Source: a virus. Taken from it: a stretch of 24,259 bases of DNA. Shown here piece after piece: positions 23,818-24,259 of the stretch (its first letter is position 1; each line of letters begins with the position of its first letter). Location: the IMG/VR virus record IMGVR_UViG_3300036395_000004, positions 1 to 24,259 of that record. One strand, 5' to 3'. The notes below the pieces were generated by a model. It ran no database searches and was not told the origin of the DNA. It saw nothing but the letters and a program-made list of their open reading frames with translations. The position numbers were made by a program, and so were the translations under genes.

Positions 23818-24259
23818 CGCTTTGATCTGGCGTAGCGAGTCCAATCTCAAATCGGAAGGAAGGATTGATTTCGCCCTCGCTTAGACCCAAGACGCGATCT
23901 AATAATTTTGAATCGGGGATGATTTGTTCTTCTTTGACGAGAACAACTTTGCGACCTTTTCGATCCAGAACCTCTTGTCGGGTGGTTCGGTAACACTGAC
24001 GTTTCAGTACGTCATCGATATATTCATTCGCCGCCGCGACTCGATCCCAGGCTTTCTGTTTGAGTTTCGCTGCGTATTTCGCTCGTGCAGCCGTTACAGC
24101 CGCAGAAAACTCCTCTTTATCCACCATCCAAGCATAAAAAGTCGTATGAGCGATACCTACCCCTTCATAGGCAACACGGTCTACCCCAGTCTCCGCAATC
24201 AGTTCACAGATCTGATTTACCGTCTCAGGGTTATAACGGGGTTTTCTTCCACCAGGCAT
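23804..24259 (-). CDS. terS: Terminase small subunit
   Basis: The 151-residue protein starts at the window edge (ATG at 24259), so an upstream start cannot be excluded. The N-terminal half is a helix-turn-helix (NQICELIAETGVDRVAYEGVGIAHTTFYAWM) like that of phage terminase small subunits, which bind the pac or cos site. It continues with a helical region (EEFSAAVTAARAKYAAKLK) and a C-terminal part that would contact TerL. It overlaps terL by 14 bases. The call depends on the HTH and on position before terL. Confidence 0.78.
   Translation of the reverse strand: MPGGRKPRYNPETVNQICELIAETGVDRVAYEGVGIAHTTFYAWMVDKEEFSAAVTAARAKYAAKLKQKAWDRVAAANEYIDDVLKRQCYRTTRQEVLDRKGRKVVLVKEEQIIPDSKLLDRVLGLSEGEINPSFRFEIGLATPDQSDDEP

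Larger units (their letters stand above)
2026..24259 (-). mobile_element. Structural module of a myovirus-type prophage (packaging to tail fibres)
   Basis: All genes from 24259 to 2026 lie on one strand. They follow the canonical order terminase, portal, scaffold, capsid, neck, sheath, tube, chaperones, tape measure, hub, spike, wedge, J, I, fibres. Neighbouring genes overlap or are separated by fewer than 100 bases, as in one late transcript. Terminase and capsid genes rule out a headless tailocin. The HIP1 octamer is frequent inside these genes, which suggests long residence in, or adaptation to, cyanobacteria. The upstream half of the phage lies beyond the window and no attachment site is visible. 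Confidence 0.9.

Overview
The window looks like cyanobacterial DNA. The octamer GCGATCGC (the HIP1 signature of many cyanobacterial genomes) occurs 12 times in 24 kb, 11 of them inside the phage genes, and the codon use looks uniform throughout. It holds two regions: a short, IS-battered segment on the left (1 to about 1985) and a long, tightly packed block of virion genes on the minus strand (24259 down to 2026).

Left region. An IS1-family element (insA and insB on the minus strand, joined by an A8 run) ends near 822. It appears to be inserted in a remnant of an IS6-family transposase (823-891, plus strand). An intact plus-strand gene for an exported SGNH/GDSL-type lipoprotein follows (1025-1744), with a strong ribosome binding site. 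After it comes the C-terminal remnant of an ISKra4-like transposase (about 1764-1985).

Phage region. All genes read leftward and most overlap or abut, as in one late operon whose promoter lies outside the window. In transcription order they are: terminase small and large subunits, portal, scaffold-like protein, major capsid protein, four neck or tail-completion genes, contractile tail sheath, tail tube, two overlapping tail assembly chaperone frames, tape measure, a CIS-tube/gp53-like protein, a small LysM/tail-X-like protein, a large hub protein, gpV-like spike, gp25-like wedge, baseplate J, tail protein I, then four distal tail-fibre or receptor-binding genes. This is a complete myovirus head, tail and baseplate set, so it is a prophage or phage-derived region rather than a headless tailocin. 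The replication, integration, regulation and lysis modules are not in the window.

Two proteins stand out. The baseplate hub carries two different wall-cutting domains: a GH19-like lysozyme inserted inside the hub fold, and a C-terminal M23 endopeptidase with all its zinc motifs. The 757-residue distal tail protein looks like a GH74 (xyloglucanase-type) double beta-propeller with both candidate catalytic aspartates kept, which suggests a tail enzyme acting on an exopolysaccharide or sheath glucan of the host. All assignments come from reading motifs and gene order; no database search was run.
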